Source: Paraburkholderia fungorum (GTDB lineage Bacteria; Pseudomonadota; Gammaproteobacteria; Burkholderiales; Burkholderiaceae). Taken from it: a stretch of 64,000 nt of DNA. Positions 34,403 to 43,089 of this stretch are shown here, in pieces. Location of the stretch: the NCBI RefSeq assembly GCF_003610895.1, contig NZ_MCAS01000012.1, positions 331,046 through 395,045 of the forward strand, in the 5' to 3' direction. The position numbers were made by a program, and so were the translations under genes. The notes beneath the pieces are model-generated. The model saw only the letters and a list, made by a program, of their open reading frames with translations, made no database searches and had not been told where the DNA came from. Positions within the stretch are counted from its first letter, which is position 1. Each line of letters opens with the position of its first letter.

Positions 34403-35694
34403 AGCAACACTTCGATGTCGTCGTGGTCGGCGCCGGGCCGGCCGGCTTGAACGCCGCGCAAGCCGCGGCACGCGCGGGCGCCACAGTTGCGTTGCTCGAC
34501 GACAATCCGCGCGCCGGTGGTCAAATCTGGCGGCAGGGTCCTGGCCATCTGCCGCAAGCGCCGCTGCAAGACCTGCTCGCCAGCTTGAAGATGCAGACCA
34601 ACGTCACCCTTTTGCCGTCGACTCGCGTGATCGCGCCTCTGGGCTCGCGCGGTTTGCTGCTCGAGTCCGCTGAGCATGGCGGCGTGTCCATCAGCTACGA
34701 CCGGCTGATTCTCGCGACCGGCGCGCGTGAGCGGCTCCTGCCATTCGCGGGCTGGACGCTGCCGGGTGTGACCGGTGCGGGCGCGCTGCAGGCACTCATC
34801 AAGGGCGGCATGCCGGTGCGCGGCGAACGGATCGTGATTGCCGGCAGCGGGCCGCTGCTGATCGCCGCGCTCGCCACCGCGCGTGCTGCCGGGGCGCAGG
34901 TGGTGGCGGTGGTGGAGCAGGCGCCGGCGTTCGCGGTCGCCCGCTTCGGAGTCTCTTTGTTGGGCGAGCCGGCGAAGTTGCGGCAAGCCCTGACCATGAC
35001 GCGTGGCTTCGCTGGCGTGCGCTACTGGACCGGCAGCGTCGTCAGGCAAGCGCTGGGTGACGGTCGGGTCGAGCGCGTGACGATTCAGCGCGGCTCGCGC
35101 CAACTCACACTGGATTGCGACCGCATCGCGTGCGGCTATGGACTCGTGCCGAATATCACGCTCGCGCAGGCGCTCGGCTGTGAGATCAACGAAGCGGGTG
35201 AGATCGTCGTCGACAGCGAGCAGCGGACGTCAGCGGATGGCGTGCTGGCGGCGGGTGAATGCACGGGCGTTGGCGGCGCGGAACTGGCGGGTGTGGAAGG
35301 CGAGATCGCCGGGCTTTCCGCGAGCGGCGCCCTGTCGGGGCAGCCCCCGGCAAACCGCGCCGCGCTGCATGCGCAACGAGCCCGATGGCGGCGTTTCGCC
35401 AGCCGTATCGAAGCGGCCTTTGCCTTGCAGAGCGCCGCACGCACCCCACCCGACGACGCCACGCTGCTTTGCCGTTGCGAAGACGTCAGCCTCGGCGCCG
35501 TGCGCGCCTATCCGGATTGGCGCGAGGCGAAGCTGCATACGCGCTGCGGAATGGGCGCATGCCAGGGACGAATCTGCGGCGCCGCGGCGGGGCTGTATTT
35601 CGGCTGGCAAGCCGCGGCGCCGCGCCCGCCGTTCAGTCCGGCGCAAATCGGCACCTTGATGGCGGCGAGCGTTGAGTCGCCGCCGGCCGAGTAA
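34399..35694 (+). CDS. FAD/NAD(P)-binding subunit of the D-hydroxyproline dehydrogenase
   Basis: The 431-residue flavoprotein has two dinucleotide folds (VVVVGAGPAGLNAAQAA at the N-terminus and IVIAGSGPLLIAALATAR about 150) and a C-terminal BFD-like [2Fe-2S] domain (LLCRCEDVSLGAV, CGMGACQGRICG). It matches the alpha-like subunit of hydroxyproline/sarcosine dehydrogenase complexes and passes electrons onward. Last gene of the coupled four-gene unit. Confidence 0.82.
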   Translation: MKQHFDVVVVGAGPAGLNAAQAAARAGATVALLDDNPRAGGQIWRQGPGHLPQAPLQDLLASLKMQTNVTLLPSTRVIAPLGSRGLLLESAEHGGVSISYDRLILATGARERLLPFAGWTLPGVTGAGALQALIKGGMPVRGERIVIAGSGPLLIAALATARAAGAQVVAVVEQAPAFAVARFGVSLLGEPAKLRQALTMTRGFAGVRYWTGSVVRQALGDGRVERVTIQRGSRQLTLDCDRIACGYGLVPNITLAQALGCEINEAGEIVVDSEQRTSADGVLAAGECTGVGGAELAGVEGEIAGLSASGALSGQPPANRAALHAQRARWRRFASRIEAAFALQSAARTPPDDATLLCRCEDVSLGAVRAYPDWREAKLHTRCGMGACQGRICGAAAGLYFGWQAAAPRPPFSPAQIGTLMAASVESPPAE

Positions 35695-35742
35695 GCCCCG
35701 GCGTCCATGCGGCTCCTGGAGATTGTCCCGGCCGCGTGGTCC

Positions 35743-35748
35743 TATAAT
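35743..35748 (+). promoter_or_regulatory. Candidate -10 element (TATAAT) before the AraC-type regulator
   Basis: A consensus TATAAT lies 64 nt upstream of the ATG at 35812, followed by CGAGCGC. TTGTCC at 35723 is only 14 bp away, too short for a standard -35, so the -35 is unclear. It suggests the regulator has its own promoter. Confidence 0.45.
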
Positions 35749-35811
35749 CGAGCGCAAGCGCGCGCCGGCAACGCACGGCCCACGCAAAACCGCACCGACC
35801 ACGGAATCCGC

Positions 35812-36582
35812 ATGATGAACACGCTGGCTCATCCGCTCGAACCGGACGACGCAACGCTGTCCGGCATGCTGTCGCATTTCACGTTGCTCGAACCCGTGTT
35901 CGACGCGATGCCGGACGTCGTGTTTTTCGTCAAGGACGCGCACGCGCGCTATGCGCTCGTCAATCGCACGCTGGCTTCGCGCTGTGGCTTCAAGGAAAAG
36001 GCCGCGCTGCTCGGCAAGACCGCCGAGGACGTCTTTCCGCGCCGCTTTGGCCGCATCTACACCGCGCAGGACAAAGCGATCATCAATGTCGGCAGCCAGA
36101 TGATCGATCAGCTGGAATTGCACCTGTACCCCGGCCGCCAGCCGGGTTGGTGCCTGACCTGCAAGCAGCCGCTGCGCGATCCGGCGGGCAGGGTGGTCGG
36201 CCTGGCCGGCATCTCCCGTGATCTGAAAGCCGACGAAAGCAGTCACCCCGCTTACAGCCGGCTGGCCGCGGTGGTGCAGTCCATCCAGGAGAATTACGTA
36301 CAGCCCTTGAATCTGAAGCAGCTCGCTGCCATGGCGGATATGTCGGTGGCGCAACTGGAGCGCTACTTCCACAAGGTGTTTCATCTGACACCGCGCCAGG
36401 TGTTGCTGAAAACCCGGCTGGACGCCGCCACCGCGCTGCTGGTTTCGCACGACAAGGTCACCGACGTCGCCGCGCTCTGCGGCTACACCGACCACAGCGC
36501 CTTTACGCGCCAATTCAAGGCGACCGTGGGCATCACGCCGACCGAATACCGGATGCTGCTGCACGGAACCTCGCGAAGCTGA
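35812..36582 (+). CDS. PAS-AraC regulator, probable hydroxyproline catabolism activator
   Basis: A 256-residue regulator with an N-terminal PAS-like sensor (about 22-125: VFDAMPDVVFFVKDAHARYALVNRT, GISRDLKA) and a C-terminal AraC double helix-turn-helix (about 155-250: LKQLAAMADMSVAQLERYFHKVF, VAALCGYTDHSAFTRQFKATVG). Such PAS-AraC proteins lie beside hydroxyproline clusters, so it is the likely activator acting on the paired 16-bp elements at 31720 and 31921. That link is inference. Confidence 0.82.
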   Translation: MMNTLAHPLEPDDATLSGMLSHFTLLEPVFDAMPDVVFFVKDAHARYALVNRTLASRCGFKEKAALLGKTAEDVFPRRFGRIYTAQDKAIINVGSQMIDQLELHLYPGRQPGWCLTCKQPLRDPAGRVVGLAGISRDLKADESSHPAYSRLAAVVQSIQENYVQPLNLKQLAAMADMSVAQLERYFHKVFHLTPRQVLLKTRLDAATALLVSHDKVTDVAALCGYTDHSAFTRQFKATVGITPTEYRMLLHGTSRS

Positions 36583-36593
36583 ACGCCGGCCCC

Positions 36594-36923
36594 ATGGTTC
36601 GTCGCAAGCATCATTACTATGTCTACGTCATCGCGCTGGACGATACCGTCTGGAACGAGGCGCGCTTTCGGCGTGCGAATCCGGACTACCGGTTCGACAA
36701 GCCTTGCGTGTACGTGGGAATGACGGGACTGGACCCGGATCTGAGATTCGACCGGCACAAAGCCGGTATTCAGGCAAATCGCTATGTGCGCGATTACGGT
36801 CTGCGCCTCTTGCCGGAACTGTATGAAGTATTCAATCCGATGCCTTACCGCGGCGCACAGGATATGGAAGTAGAGTTGGCGATTGGACTGCGTGAGGCGG
36901 GGTACGGCGTATGGCAGGCCTGA
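36594..36923 (+). CDS. GIY-YIG-like small protein
   Basis: A 109-residue protein 12 nt after the AraC gene. The start YYVYVIALD and the following CVYVGMTGLDPDLRFDRHKAG look like the GIY and YIG strands with the conserved Arg and His of GIY-YIG nucleases. A Glu in AQDMEVELAIGLREAG could be the metal ligand. The match is by eye and distant. If correct it is a minimal, possibly structure-specific nuclease; nothing around it explains its role. Confidence 0.5.
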   Translation: MVRRKHHYYVYVIALDDTVWNEARFRRANPDYRFDKPCVYVGMTGLDPDLRFDRHKAGIQANRYVRDYGLRLLPELYEVFNPMPYRGAQDMEVELAIGLREAGYGVWQA

Positions 36924-36952
36924 GTGATCGTTTACCTTGAGCTTGCCTTGCC

Positions 36953-37213
36953 TTATTTCACGCCAAGTCCGCGCAGCACTGCGTTGCCTTCAGGCGTCAG
37001 ACGGATTTGCGAAGCACCTGCGTCGCCGGCAACCGTTTCGATCAGGCCGGCTTCGTGAAGCTGCGGAATCTCGGGTTTCGCGGATGCGTCGATCGGCGCG
37101 TGCAGCAAGAGCAGGAGCGTTGCCAGTTCGTGATGGCTCAGCAGGCGGCGCAGAATAGTAGGCCGCTTTGCTGGTGCCGTTGTCTCGTTCGTGTTGTGAT
37201 CGGGCTGATTCAT
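36953..37213 (-). CDS. Small winged-helix-like hypothetical protein
   Basis: The 86-residue protein has a helical N-terminal half (ILRRLLSHHELATLLLLLHAP) and a segment, EIPQLHEAGLIETVAGDAGASQIRLTPEG, that reads like the recognition helix and wing of a MarR/ArsR-type fold. I do not recognise a named family. ATG 37213 is taken. The convergent GIY-YIG-like gene ends 29 nt away. Confidence 0.5.
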   Translation of the reverse strand: MNQPDHNTNETTAPAKRPTILRRLLSHHELATLLLLLHAPIDASAKPEIPQLHEAGLIETVAGDAGASQIRLTPEGNAVLRGLGVK

Positions 37214-37260
37214 GGGGCGCACCTTGTGCGGGATAGTGTCGGGTGGATCATGCGGATGAA

Positions 37261-37281
37261 GTCTTAAACGATTCTTAAGAC
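37261..37281. promoter_or_regulatory. Short inverted repeat upstream of the winged-helix-like gene
   Basis: GTCTTAA (37261-37267) and TTAAGAC (37275-37281), spacer 7 bp, lie 48 bp upstream of the start at 37213. It may be an operator or part of the promoter. Confidence 0.3.
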
Positions 37282-37369
37282 ACCATTGTGATGTAACACC
37301 GTGACACTATCATTGCGTCGGAACAAGTTACCGATCGTTACACTTGCCCGATTCTTACCCTGGCTTACC

Positions 37370-37702
37370 TTACGGCGCGCAGGTTTTACTCGCCGATTCA
37401 ATCCACAGATTGTTCACGTGGCGCTTGCCCGCATAGAAGCGATAAGTCGTCGCGCCGTTGTCGCTGCGCACCTTGACGATATTGGAATCGCCGAAGTCGA
37501 GCATCTGGCCCTGCGGAATGCCGGTCGATTTGAACGCGGCGTTGTGACTGGTTGCCACTTGCGTCAGGCAGGCGACTACGTCATTGACCGAGCGCTGGGT
37601 GGTGGTGTCCGTGACGGGCTCGCCGGCATCCGGATTCTTCTGGAAGTACGCGCAAGCGCTGAGAAGCAGGGGAACTGACAGGACTACGGCAAACTTCTTC
37701 AT
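37370..37702 (-). CDS. Small lipoprotein of unknown function
   Basis: The 110-residue protein has a lipoprotein signal (MKKFAVVLSVPLLLSAC, Cys17 with LLSAC lipobox). Residue +2 is Ala, so an outer-membrane destination is expected. The mature part includes two more Cys (VVACLT and KTCAP) that could pair. The family is not recognised. GGAGA precedes the ATG. Confidence 0.7.
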   Translation of the reverse strand: MKKFAVVLSVPLLLSACAYFQKNPDAGEPVTDTTTQRSVNDVVACLTQVATSHNAAFKSTGIPQGQMLDFGDSNIVKVRSDNGATTYRFYAGKRHVNNLWIESASKTCAP

Positions 37703-37883
37703 ATCTCTCCTGGCGTTTCATTCGGCGCGACGGTGCGCCCGCATCGGGCAAAGTGCGTGCGGCACCGGACCGCGGATCAGCCGCCATTATATCGGCGCGG
37801 CGCACCTGTTCGAGCGAGGCACGCATGGGCTGTGCCCGATCTGCCTGAATCCGCGGGCGGACGGCCACAATGCAAACTGCGTG

Positions 37884-37953
37884 CGAAGCCCGAAGCCCGA
37901 AGCCCGAAGCCCGAAGCCCGAAGCTCGAAGCCCGAAGCCCGAAGCCCGAAGCC
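37884..37953. repeat. Ten tandem copies of the 7-bp unit CGAAGCC
   Basis: Ten contiguous CGAAGCC units, the sixth with a single change (CGAAGCT at 37919-37925). The array begins 26 bp downstream of the stop of the 3-dehydroshikimate dehydratase gene. Because 7 is not a multiple of 3, copy number changes would shift any frame that crosses it. Such arrays expand and contract by slippage. Confidence 0.9.
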
Positions 37954-37978
37954 GCCCAGCCTTGCCAGGCAGGAAAGC

Positions 37979-39862
37979 CTACTTACGGCGCTGGGCCTGC
38001 GCCGCGAGCCGCACGGCCGCGTTGAGGGCGCCATATCCGTCGTAGCCGCCGCGCCGTTCGACAATTTCGAGGAAAAACCGCTGATCGAGTTGTTCGGTGT
38101 AGGCGTGGAAGAACTCGCCCCCGCGCTCGTCGCGGTCGTACAGGATGTTGTGAGCGCGCAGCGCCTCGAGCGTGTCGTCCGGCAGCGCATAGCGGGCGGC
38201 GAGGTCGTCGTAGTAGTTGCGCGGGATGCGCAGCACCGGCAGGCCGTCGGCGACGAACCCGGGAATCGCGCTGAAAATGTCGCTGGTGCTGAACGCGACG
38301 TGGTTCAGGCCCGAGCCGTGGTAGGTGTGCAATGCCTCGGCCACCGCCGTGTGGTGGTCCACCGACGCGTTCAGGACGATGCGCACCGAACCGTCACCGC
38401 TGCGCAGCGCGCGGCTGCGCACCAGCCCGTACGGATCGGGCACCAGCACGCCCGGCTCAGCCTGAAAACCGAGCGCGGTCCGCAGAAACAGAACCCACGT
38501 ATCCAGCGCAGGCGCCGGCACGGACAGACAGACATGGTCGATCCGCGTGAGCGGCCCCACTTCGGTCGGGCCGTTGATGTCGGTGAGGATGAAGTCCGCT
38601 TCGAACAGGGTGGGCTGGTCCGGCGTTTCGTCGACGAAATAGTTCAGGCTGCCGTCGGGCGCCTGCACGGCGGGCAGCACGCGTTCGTTCGGACCGATCT
38701 GGCCCGAGAACGGGGCGTAGCCGAAGCCGGCGGCGCGCTCGAACGCCTGATTGGCGTCGTCCACGCGAAACGCCGACGCGCACAGCGACAAACCATGCCG
38801 CTGGAAGAAAGCGTTGGCGAACGAATCCGGTTCGGCGTTCAGCACGATCGACGCCGCGCCGTGCTGAAACAGCGTCACATCCTTCGAGCGATGCCGGCCG
38901 GCCTCGCGAAAGCGCAGCGTGCCGAGCCAGTCGACGAGGTGCGCGCGCGTGGTGGGGTCGACCGCGAACTCGAGAAACTGATAGCCGACATGCGCGGGCG
39001 CGGCAGGCGATTGATAGAGCTCGCCGACCGGCTGCCGGGTTGACTCAAGCAGCGCGCGCGTCTGTTCCTCGAGAAACAGCAGGGAGCGATGACCGTCCGC
39101 CGCGGTGATGGCGGTCGGCGCGGCGCGAAAACCGTCGTTGAAGATTTCAAGCGAAAGCGGCCCGTTATAGCCGGTTTTTACGACCTGCGCGGTGAAACCC
39201 GCCAGATCGAAATCGCCCTGACCCGGGAAGCAACGGTAGTGACGGCTCCATTCGAGCACGTCCATGGCGAGCTTCGGCGCGTCCGCGATCTGGACGAAGG
39301 CGATGCGCTCGCCAGGGATCCCGGCGATCGCGTCCACCGTATCGTTGAGCGAGAGCGTGTGGAAGCTGTCCAGCACCAACCCGAGATTCGGATGATTCAC
39401 CGCGTTGACGAGCTTCCAGGCGTGGCGGTAAGTCTTCACATGCTTGCCCCACGCGAGCGCTTCATAACCGGCGATCACACCGGCCGCTTCGGCCGCGCGG
39501 GCGAGAGCGCCGAGCTGGTCGGTCATCAGAGAATCGTCGCCGATGGTGTCGGGCGAGACGTTGCTGCACACCAGAATCCGGTCCGTACCCAGTTCATGCA
39601 TCACGTCGAACTTGCGCTTCGCCCGATCCAGATTGCGCGCGAGGCGCTCCGGGCTCACCCCGTCGAAATCCCGGAACGGCTGGAACAGCATGATCTTCAG
39701 CCCCAGATCCTCGGCGATACGGCGCACGTCGGCGGGCGAGCCGTCGAAATACAGCAGGTCGTTCTCGAAGATTTCGACGCCTTCGAAGCCCGCCGCCCGG
39801 ATGGCGGTCAGCTTTTCGACGAGGGTCCCGCTGATCGACACGGTGGCAATCGAACGTTGCAT
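37979..39862 (-). CDS. quiC: 3-dehydroshikimate dehydratase (TIM barrel fused to HPPD-like domain)
   Basis: The 627-residue fusion enzyme has an N-terminal xylose-isomerase-like TIM barrel (about 1-275: FEGVEIFENDLLYF, LGLVLDSFHTL, FVQIADAP, LSLEIFND). The C-terminal half consists of two vicinal oxygen chelate domains like 4-hydroxyphenylpyruvate dioxygenase (HVGYQFLEF, RIDHVCLSV, NHVAFSTSD, GEFFHAYTEQ). This is the architecture of QuiC-type enzymes that turn 3-dehydroshikimate into protocatechuate. ATG 39862 has AGGAG upstream. It is divergent from aroQ-aroE-MFS, which supply its substrate from quinate or shikimate. Confidence 0.85.
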   Translation of the reverse strand: MQRSIATVSISGTLVEKLTAIRAAGFEGVEIFENDLLYFDGSPADVRRIAEDLGLKIMLFQPFRDFDGVSPERLARNLDRAKRKFDVMHELGTDRILVCSNVSPDTIGDDSLMTDQLGALARAAEAAGVIAGYEALAWGKHVKTYRHAWKLVNAVNHPNLGLVLDSFHTLSLNDTVDAIAGIPGERIAFVQIADAPKLAMDVLEWSRHYRCFPGQGDFDLAGFTAQVVKTGYNGPLSLEIFNDGFRAAPTAITAADGHRSLLFLEEQTRALLESTRQPVGELYQSPAAPAHVGYQFLEFAVDPTTRAHLVDWLGTLRFREAGRHRSKDVTLFQHGAASIVLNAEPDSFANAFFQRHGLSLCASAFRVDDANQAFERAAGFGYAPFSGQIGPNERVLPAVQAPDGSLNYFVDETPDQPTLFEADFILTDINGPTEVGPLTRIDHVCLSVPAPALDTWVLFLRTALGFQAEPGVLVPDPYGLVRSRALRSGDGSVRIVLNASVDHHTAVAEALHTYHGSGLNHVAFSTSDIFSAIPGFVADGLPVLRIPRNYYDDLAARYALPDDTLEALRAHNILYDRDERGGEFFHAYTEQLDQRFFLEIVERRGGYDGYGALNAAVRLAAQAQRRK

Positions 39863-40181
39863 GAACGGCTCCTGCAAAAACAATGAAACGGCTGTTGGTA
39901 CGGCACCTGGCGGCCACTGCGGCGCGTTCGCGTGCGCTGTAGGCCGTCATGCTGCAATGCGATAAATGGTCTAGCTGGTTACCGGTAATCGGATACCCGG
40001 TGGGACCAAACGCCCACAATAACGCAATTTTTCGACAGTTTATACAAACTAACTAGATGGTACAAATTCGTATAAACCCCGAATGACGGCTGCGGCCAAT
40101 GCGCGCACACTGCGCTCACGTTGTAGAGCCGCGGCGCGTGCCGTGGCCCGCTTTATGCCTTACTTTGCAGGAGTATTCGTC
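39863..40181. promoter_or_regulatory. Divergent promoter region of quiC and aroQ with inverted repeats
   Basis: The 319-bp gap has no credible gene. It contains GTTTATAC (40038-40045) with exact complement GTATAAAC (40070-40077), and the palindrome TTACCGGTAA (39979-39988). Both lie in the AT-richer middle part and could be operators for the TetR-family protein at 43090. Confidence 0.5.
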
Positions 40182-40637
40182 ATGAGTTTTGCATCAGTGC
40201 TGGTCCTCAACGGACCGAATCTCAACCTGCTCGGCACGCGTGAGCCGGCCATCTACGGCTCGGAAACGCTCGACGACGTCGCGAAGCTTTGCCGTGATGC
40301 GGGCGAGCGGCTGGATCTGTCGATCGACTTCTGCCAATCGAATGCCGAACATCAGCTCATCGACTGGCTGCATGCGGCGCGCACCAAAGTCGACGGCATC
40401 GTGATCAATCCCGCCGCTTATACGCATACCTCGGTGGCGATTGCCGACGCGCTCAGCGCGATCGAAAAGCCCGTCATCGAAGTGCATATTTCAAATGTGC
40501 ATCGCCGCGAAACATTCCGGCACCACTCGTACGTGTCGGCGGTGGCCGAGGCGATCATCGTTGGCTGCGGCACGCAGGGCTATGTGCTCGCGCTGGAGCG
40601 GATGGCGGTCATCCTGAAGAACCGGGTGGCTAAATGA
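40182..40637 (+). CDS. aroQ: Type II 3-dehydroquinate dehydratase
   Basis: The 151-residue dodecameric-type dehydroquinase converts 3-dehydroquinate to 3-dehydroshikimate. Motifs are complete: [21 protein letters not shown] (active-site Tyr), [26 protein letters not shown] and [17 protein letters not shown] (active-site His). ATG 40182 has CAGGAG upstream. Its stop overlaps aroE by 4 nt. In this cluster it probably serves quinate breakdown rather than biosynthesis. Confidence 0.93.
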   Translation: MSFASVLVLNGPNLNLLGTREPAIYGSETLDDVAKLCRDAGERLDLSIDFCQSNAEHQLIDWLHAARTKVDGIVINPAAYTHTSVAIADALSAIEKPVIEVHISNVHRRETFRHHSYVSAVAEAIIVGCGTQGYVLALERMAVILKNRVAK

Positions 40638-41584
40638 GCACTCAGGCAAACCCGCAAACGAACCCACAGGCGGGCCCGCAAGCGAACCCACAAGCGAACG
40701 CTCAGGCGAGCGAAAAATCGTTTCTCGTCGGTCTGATCGGATCGGGCATTGGCGGATCGCTCAGCCCCGCGATGCATGAGGAAGAGGGCAGCAAGCTCGG
40801 TCTGCACTATGTGTACCGGCGCATCGATCTGGAAGCCTTGAAGCTGGACATCACGGCGCTCTCCGATTTGCTCGTTGCCGCTGAACGCATGGGCTACAAC
40901 GGGTTGAACATCACATACCCGTGCAAGCAGGCTGTGATTCCCTTGCTTGACGAACTATCCGACGACGCGCGTGCGCTCGGTGCGGTCAACACGGTTCTGT
41001 TCAGGGACGGCAAACGTATCGGCCACAACACCGATTGGTCCGGTTTCGCCCGCGCGTTTCAACGCGGTTTGCCGGACGCGTCGCTCGCACGCGTCGTGCA
41101 ACTGGGGGCGGGCGGCGCGGGCGCGGCAGTCGCGCATGCCGCGCTGACGATGGGCGCGCAAACGCTCACGTTATTCGACGTGGACGCCGCGCGCGCCGCG
41201 TCGCTCGCCGGGGAATTGCAGAAGCGTTTTCCTGCTTCTACCGTCAGCGCCGGTAACTCGCTCACATCGCTCCATAAAGCGCTCATGAACGCTAGCGGCC
41301 TGATTCACGCCACGCCCACCGGCATGGCGAAATTGCCGGGCTTGCCGTTGCCAGTCGAATTGTTGCACCGCGATTTGTGGGTGGCGGACATCGTCTATTT
41401 CCCGATCCGCACCGAGCTGTTGCAGGCGGCGGAGGCGCTCGGCTGCCGCACGCTGAGCGGCGGCGGCATGGCGGTGTATCAGGCGGTCGACGCGATGCGT
41501 ATTTTCACGGGCCTGGAACCCGACGCCGAGCGCGTGTACACCCATTTCCAGTCCTTGCTGCACCACGAGGCGAGTAGCACATAA
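40634..41584 (+). CDS. aroE: Shikimate/quinate dehydrogenase with a repetitive N-terminal tail
   Basis: A 316-residue AroE-family dehydrogenase. Substrate-site motifs are [15 protein letters not shown] and [15 protein letters not shown] (catalytic Lys), with Asp in [13 protein letters not shown]; the cofactor loop is [11 protein letters not shown]. The TYPCK form is typical of catabolic quinate/shikimate dehydrogenases. The first 28 residues are a low-complexity Asn-Pro-Gln-Ala tail, coded by near-repeats, which is not part of the fold; an internal start is possible but none has a better ribosome site. Confidence 0.87.
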   Translation: MSTQANPQTNPQAGPQANPQANAQASEKSFLVGLIGSGIGGSLSPAMHEEEGSKLGLHYVYRRIDLEALKLDITALSDLLVAAERMGYNGLNITYPCKQAVIPLLDELSDDARALGAVNTVLFRDGKRIGHNTDWSGFARAFQRGLPDASLARVVQLGAGGAGAAVAHAALTMGAQTLTLFDVDAARAASLAGELQKRFPASTVSAGNSLTSLHKALMNASGLIHATPTGMAKLPGLPLPVELLHRDLWVADIVYFPIRTELLQAAEALGCRTLSGGGMAVYQAVDAMRIFTGLEPDAERVYTHFQSLLHHEASST

Positions 41585-41630
41585 GCCAAACATATTCGGT
41601 ACCTAACCACACCGAGGAGACAGACACACC

Positions 41631-43016
41631 ATGCCGCAACCACTTCCATCCACTCCCGCCGACGCGACACGCCAGACGCATGCCGCTGTGGGCAGCGTGC
41701 GCCGCTCGAAAGCCCGCTACCAGATTCTCTCGCTGCTGGCGATCGGCACGATGATCAATTATCTGGATCGCACGGTGCTCGGCATCGCGGCGCCGCAGTT
41801 GACCAAGGAGCTCGGTATCAACGCCGCGGTCATGGGCTTGCTGTTCTCCGTGTTCTCGTGGAGCTATGTGGCCTCGCAGATTCCGGGGGGCCTCTTTCTG
41901 GACCGCTTCGGCAGCAAGCTCACGTATTTTCTGTCGATGACGTTCTGGTCGCTGTGCACGCTGGCGCAAGGGCTCGTGCATGGCATCGGCGCGTTGTTCG
42001 CGCTCCGGCTCGGCCTGGGCGTCTCAGAAGCGCCGTGCTTTCCGACCAATAGCCGGGTGGTCGCGACATGGTTTCCGCAAAGCGAACGCGCGATGGCGAC
42101 CGGCACTTACACGGTCGGCGAATATATCGGCCTGGCGTTTTTCAGCCCGTTCCTGTTCATGCTGATGGGCGCGTTCGGCTGGCGTTCGCTGTTTTACGTG
42201 GTGGGCGCCGTGGGCATCGTGTTCGGCTTGATCTGGTGGAAGTTTTATCGCGAGCCGCACGAGCATCCGTGGATCAATCAGGCGGAGCTCGACTATATCG
42301 AAGCAGGCGGCGGTCTGACCCACGCAAAGAAGGACGCCGGTTCTTCCGGCGCACCAGCAGCAACGTCGGCAGCTGCCGCCGGCAAAAGCGGCTTCGAATG
42401 GCGCACCATCGGGCGTCTGCTCAAGCATCGTCAATTGGCCGGCATTTGCCTCGGTCAGTTCGCCGGTAACTCGACGCTGGTGTTCTTCCTCACCTGGTTC
42501 CCCACGTATCTGGCTACCGAGCGCCACATGGGATGGCTGAAGATCGGCTTCTTCGCCATCATGCCGTTCATTGCCGCATCGATCGGCGTGATGTTCGGCG
42601 GCATTTTCTCCGACTGGCTGCTGCGGCGCGGCAAGTCGGCAAACGTGGCGCGCAAGCTGCCGATCATTGCTGGCCTGCTGCTTGCGTCGACGATCATTCT
42701 CGCCAACTATGTCGAAAGCAATGTGGTGGTGATCGCGATTCTGTCGGTGGCGTTTTTCGCGCAGGGGATGGCGGCGCTGGGCTGGACCCTGGTATCGGAC
42801 ATTGCGCCGGAAGGCCTGCTCGGCGTGACGGGCGGTATCTTCAACTTTGCCGCCAATCTGGCCGGCATCATCACGCCGCTGGTGGTGGGCTTCATCGTCG
42901 CGGCAACCGGCTCGTTTGTCGGCGCGCTGGTGTTCATCGGCGCGGTTGCCTTGATCGGCGCGCTGTCGTACATCTTTGTCGTCGGCGATATCAAGCGGAT
43001 CGTGCTGGTGGATTGA
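41631..43016 (+). CDS. MFS transporter, ACS (anion:cation symporter) type
   Basis: The 461-residue, 12-TM importer has the ACS marks MINYLDRTVLGIAAPQLTKELG in TM1 and GGLFLDRFGSKLTYFLSM (motif A). A short Ala/Ser-rich stretch is in the central loop (about 240-255). GAGGAG precedes the ATG. From its operon it is the likely quinate or shikimate importer, although ACS members also move sugar acids. Confidence 0.83.
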   Translation: MPQPLPSTPADATRQTHAAVGSVRRSKARYQILSLLAIGTMINYLDRTVLGIAAPQLTKELGINAAVMGLLFSVFSWSYVASQIPGGLFLDRFGSKLTYFLSMTFWSLCTLAQGLVHGIGALFALRLGLGVSEAPCFPTNSRVVATWFPQSERAMATGTYTVGEYIGLAFFSPFLFMLMGAFGWRSLFYVVGAVGIVFGLIWWKFYREPHEHPWINQAELDYIEAGGGLTHAKKDAGSSGAPAATSAAAAGKSGFEWRTIGRLLKHRQLAGICLGQFAGNSTLVFFLTWFPTYLATERHMGWLKIGFFAIMPFIAASIGVMFGGIFSDWLLRRGKSANVARKLPIIAGLLLASTIILANYVESNVVVIAILSVAFFAQGMAALGWTLVSDIAPEGLLGVTGGIFNFAANLAGIITPLVVGFIVAATGSFVGALVFIGAVALIGALSYIFVVGDIKRIVLVD

Positions 43017-43039
43017 ACCGCGTGCCTGATGGAATAGAA

Positions 43040-43074
43040 AAGGGGGAGGTGGCCGTGCCACCTCCCCCTTCTTT
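43040..43074 (+). terminator. Intrinsic terminator of the aroQ-aroE-MFS operon
   Basis: AAGGGGGAGGTGGC (43040-43053), loop CGT, exact complement (43057-43070), followed by a T-rich CTTT. It sits 23 nt after the MFS stop and before the convergent TetR gene; the A-rich left side allows some function in the other direction. Confidence 0.85.
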
Positions 43075-43089
43075 CGTTTCAGGCGTGCT

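Noticed and set aside
37884..37953. CRISPR-like array
   Set aside because: The units are contiguous 7-bp copies without spacers, so it is a simple tandem repeat.
37733..39043. A 436-codon forward frame opposite quiC
   Set aside because: Antisense to a well-supported fusion enzyme and starts across the 7-bp repeat array; no domain seen.
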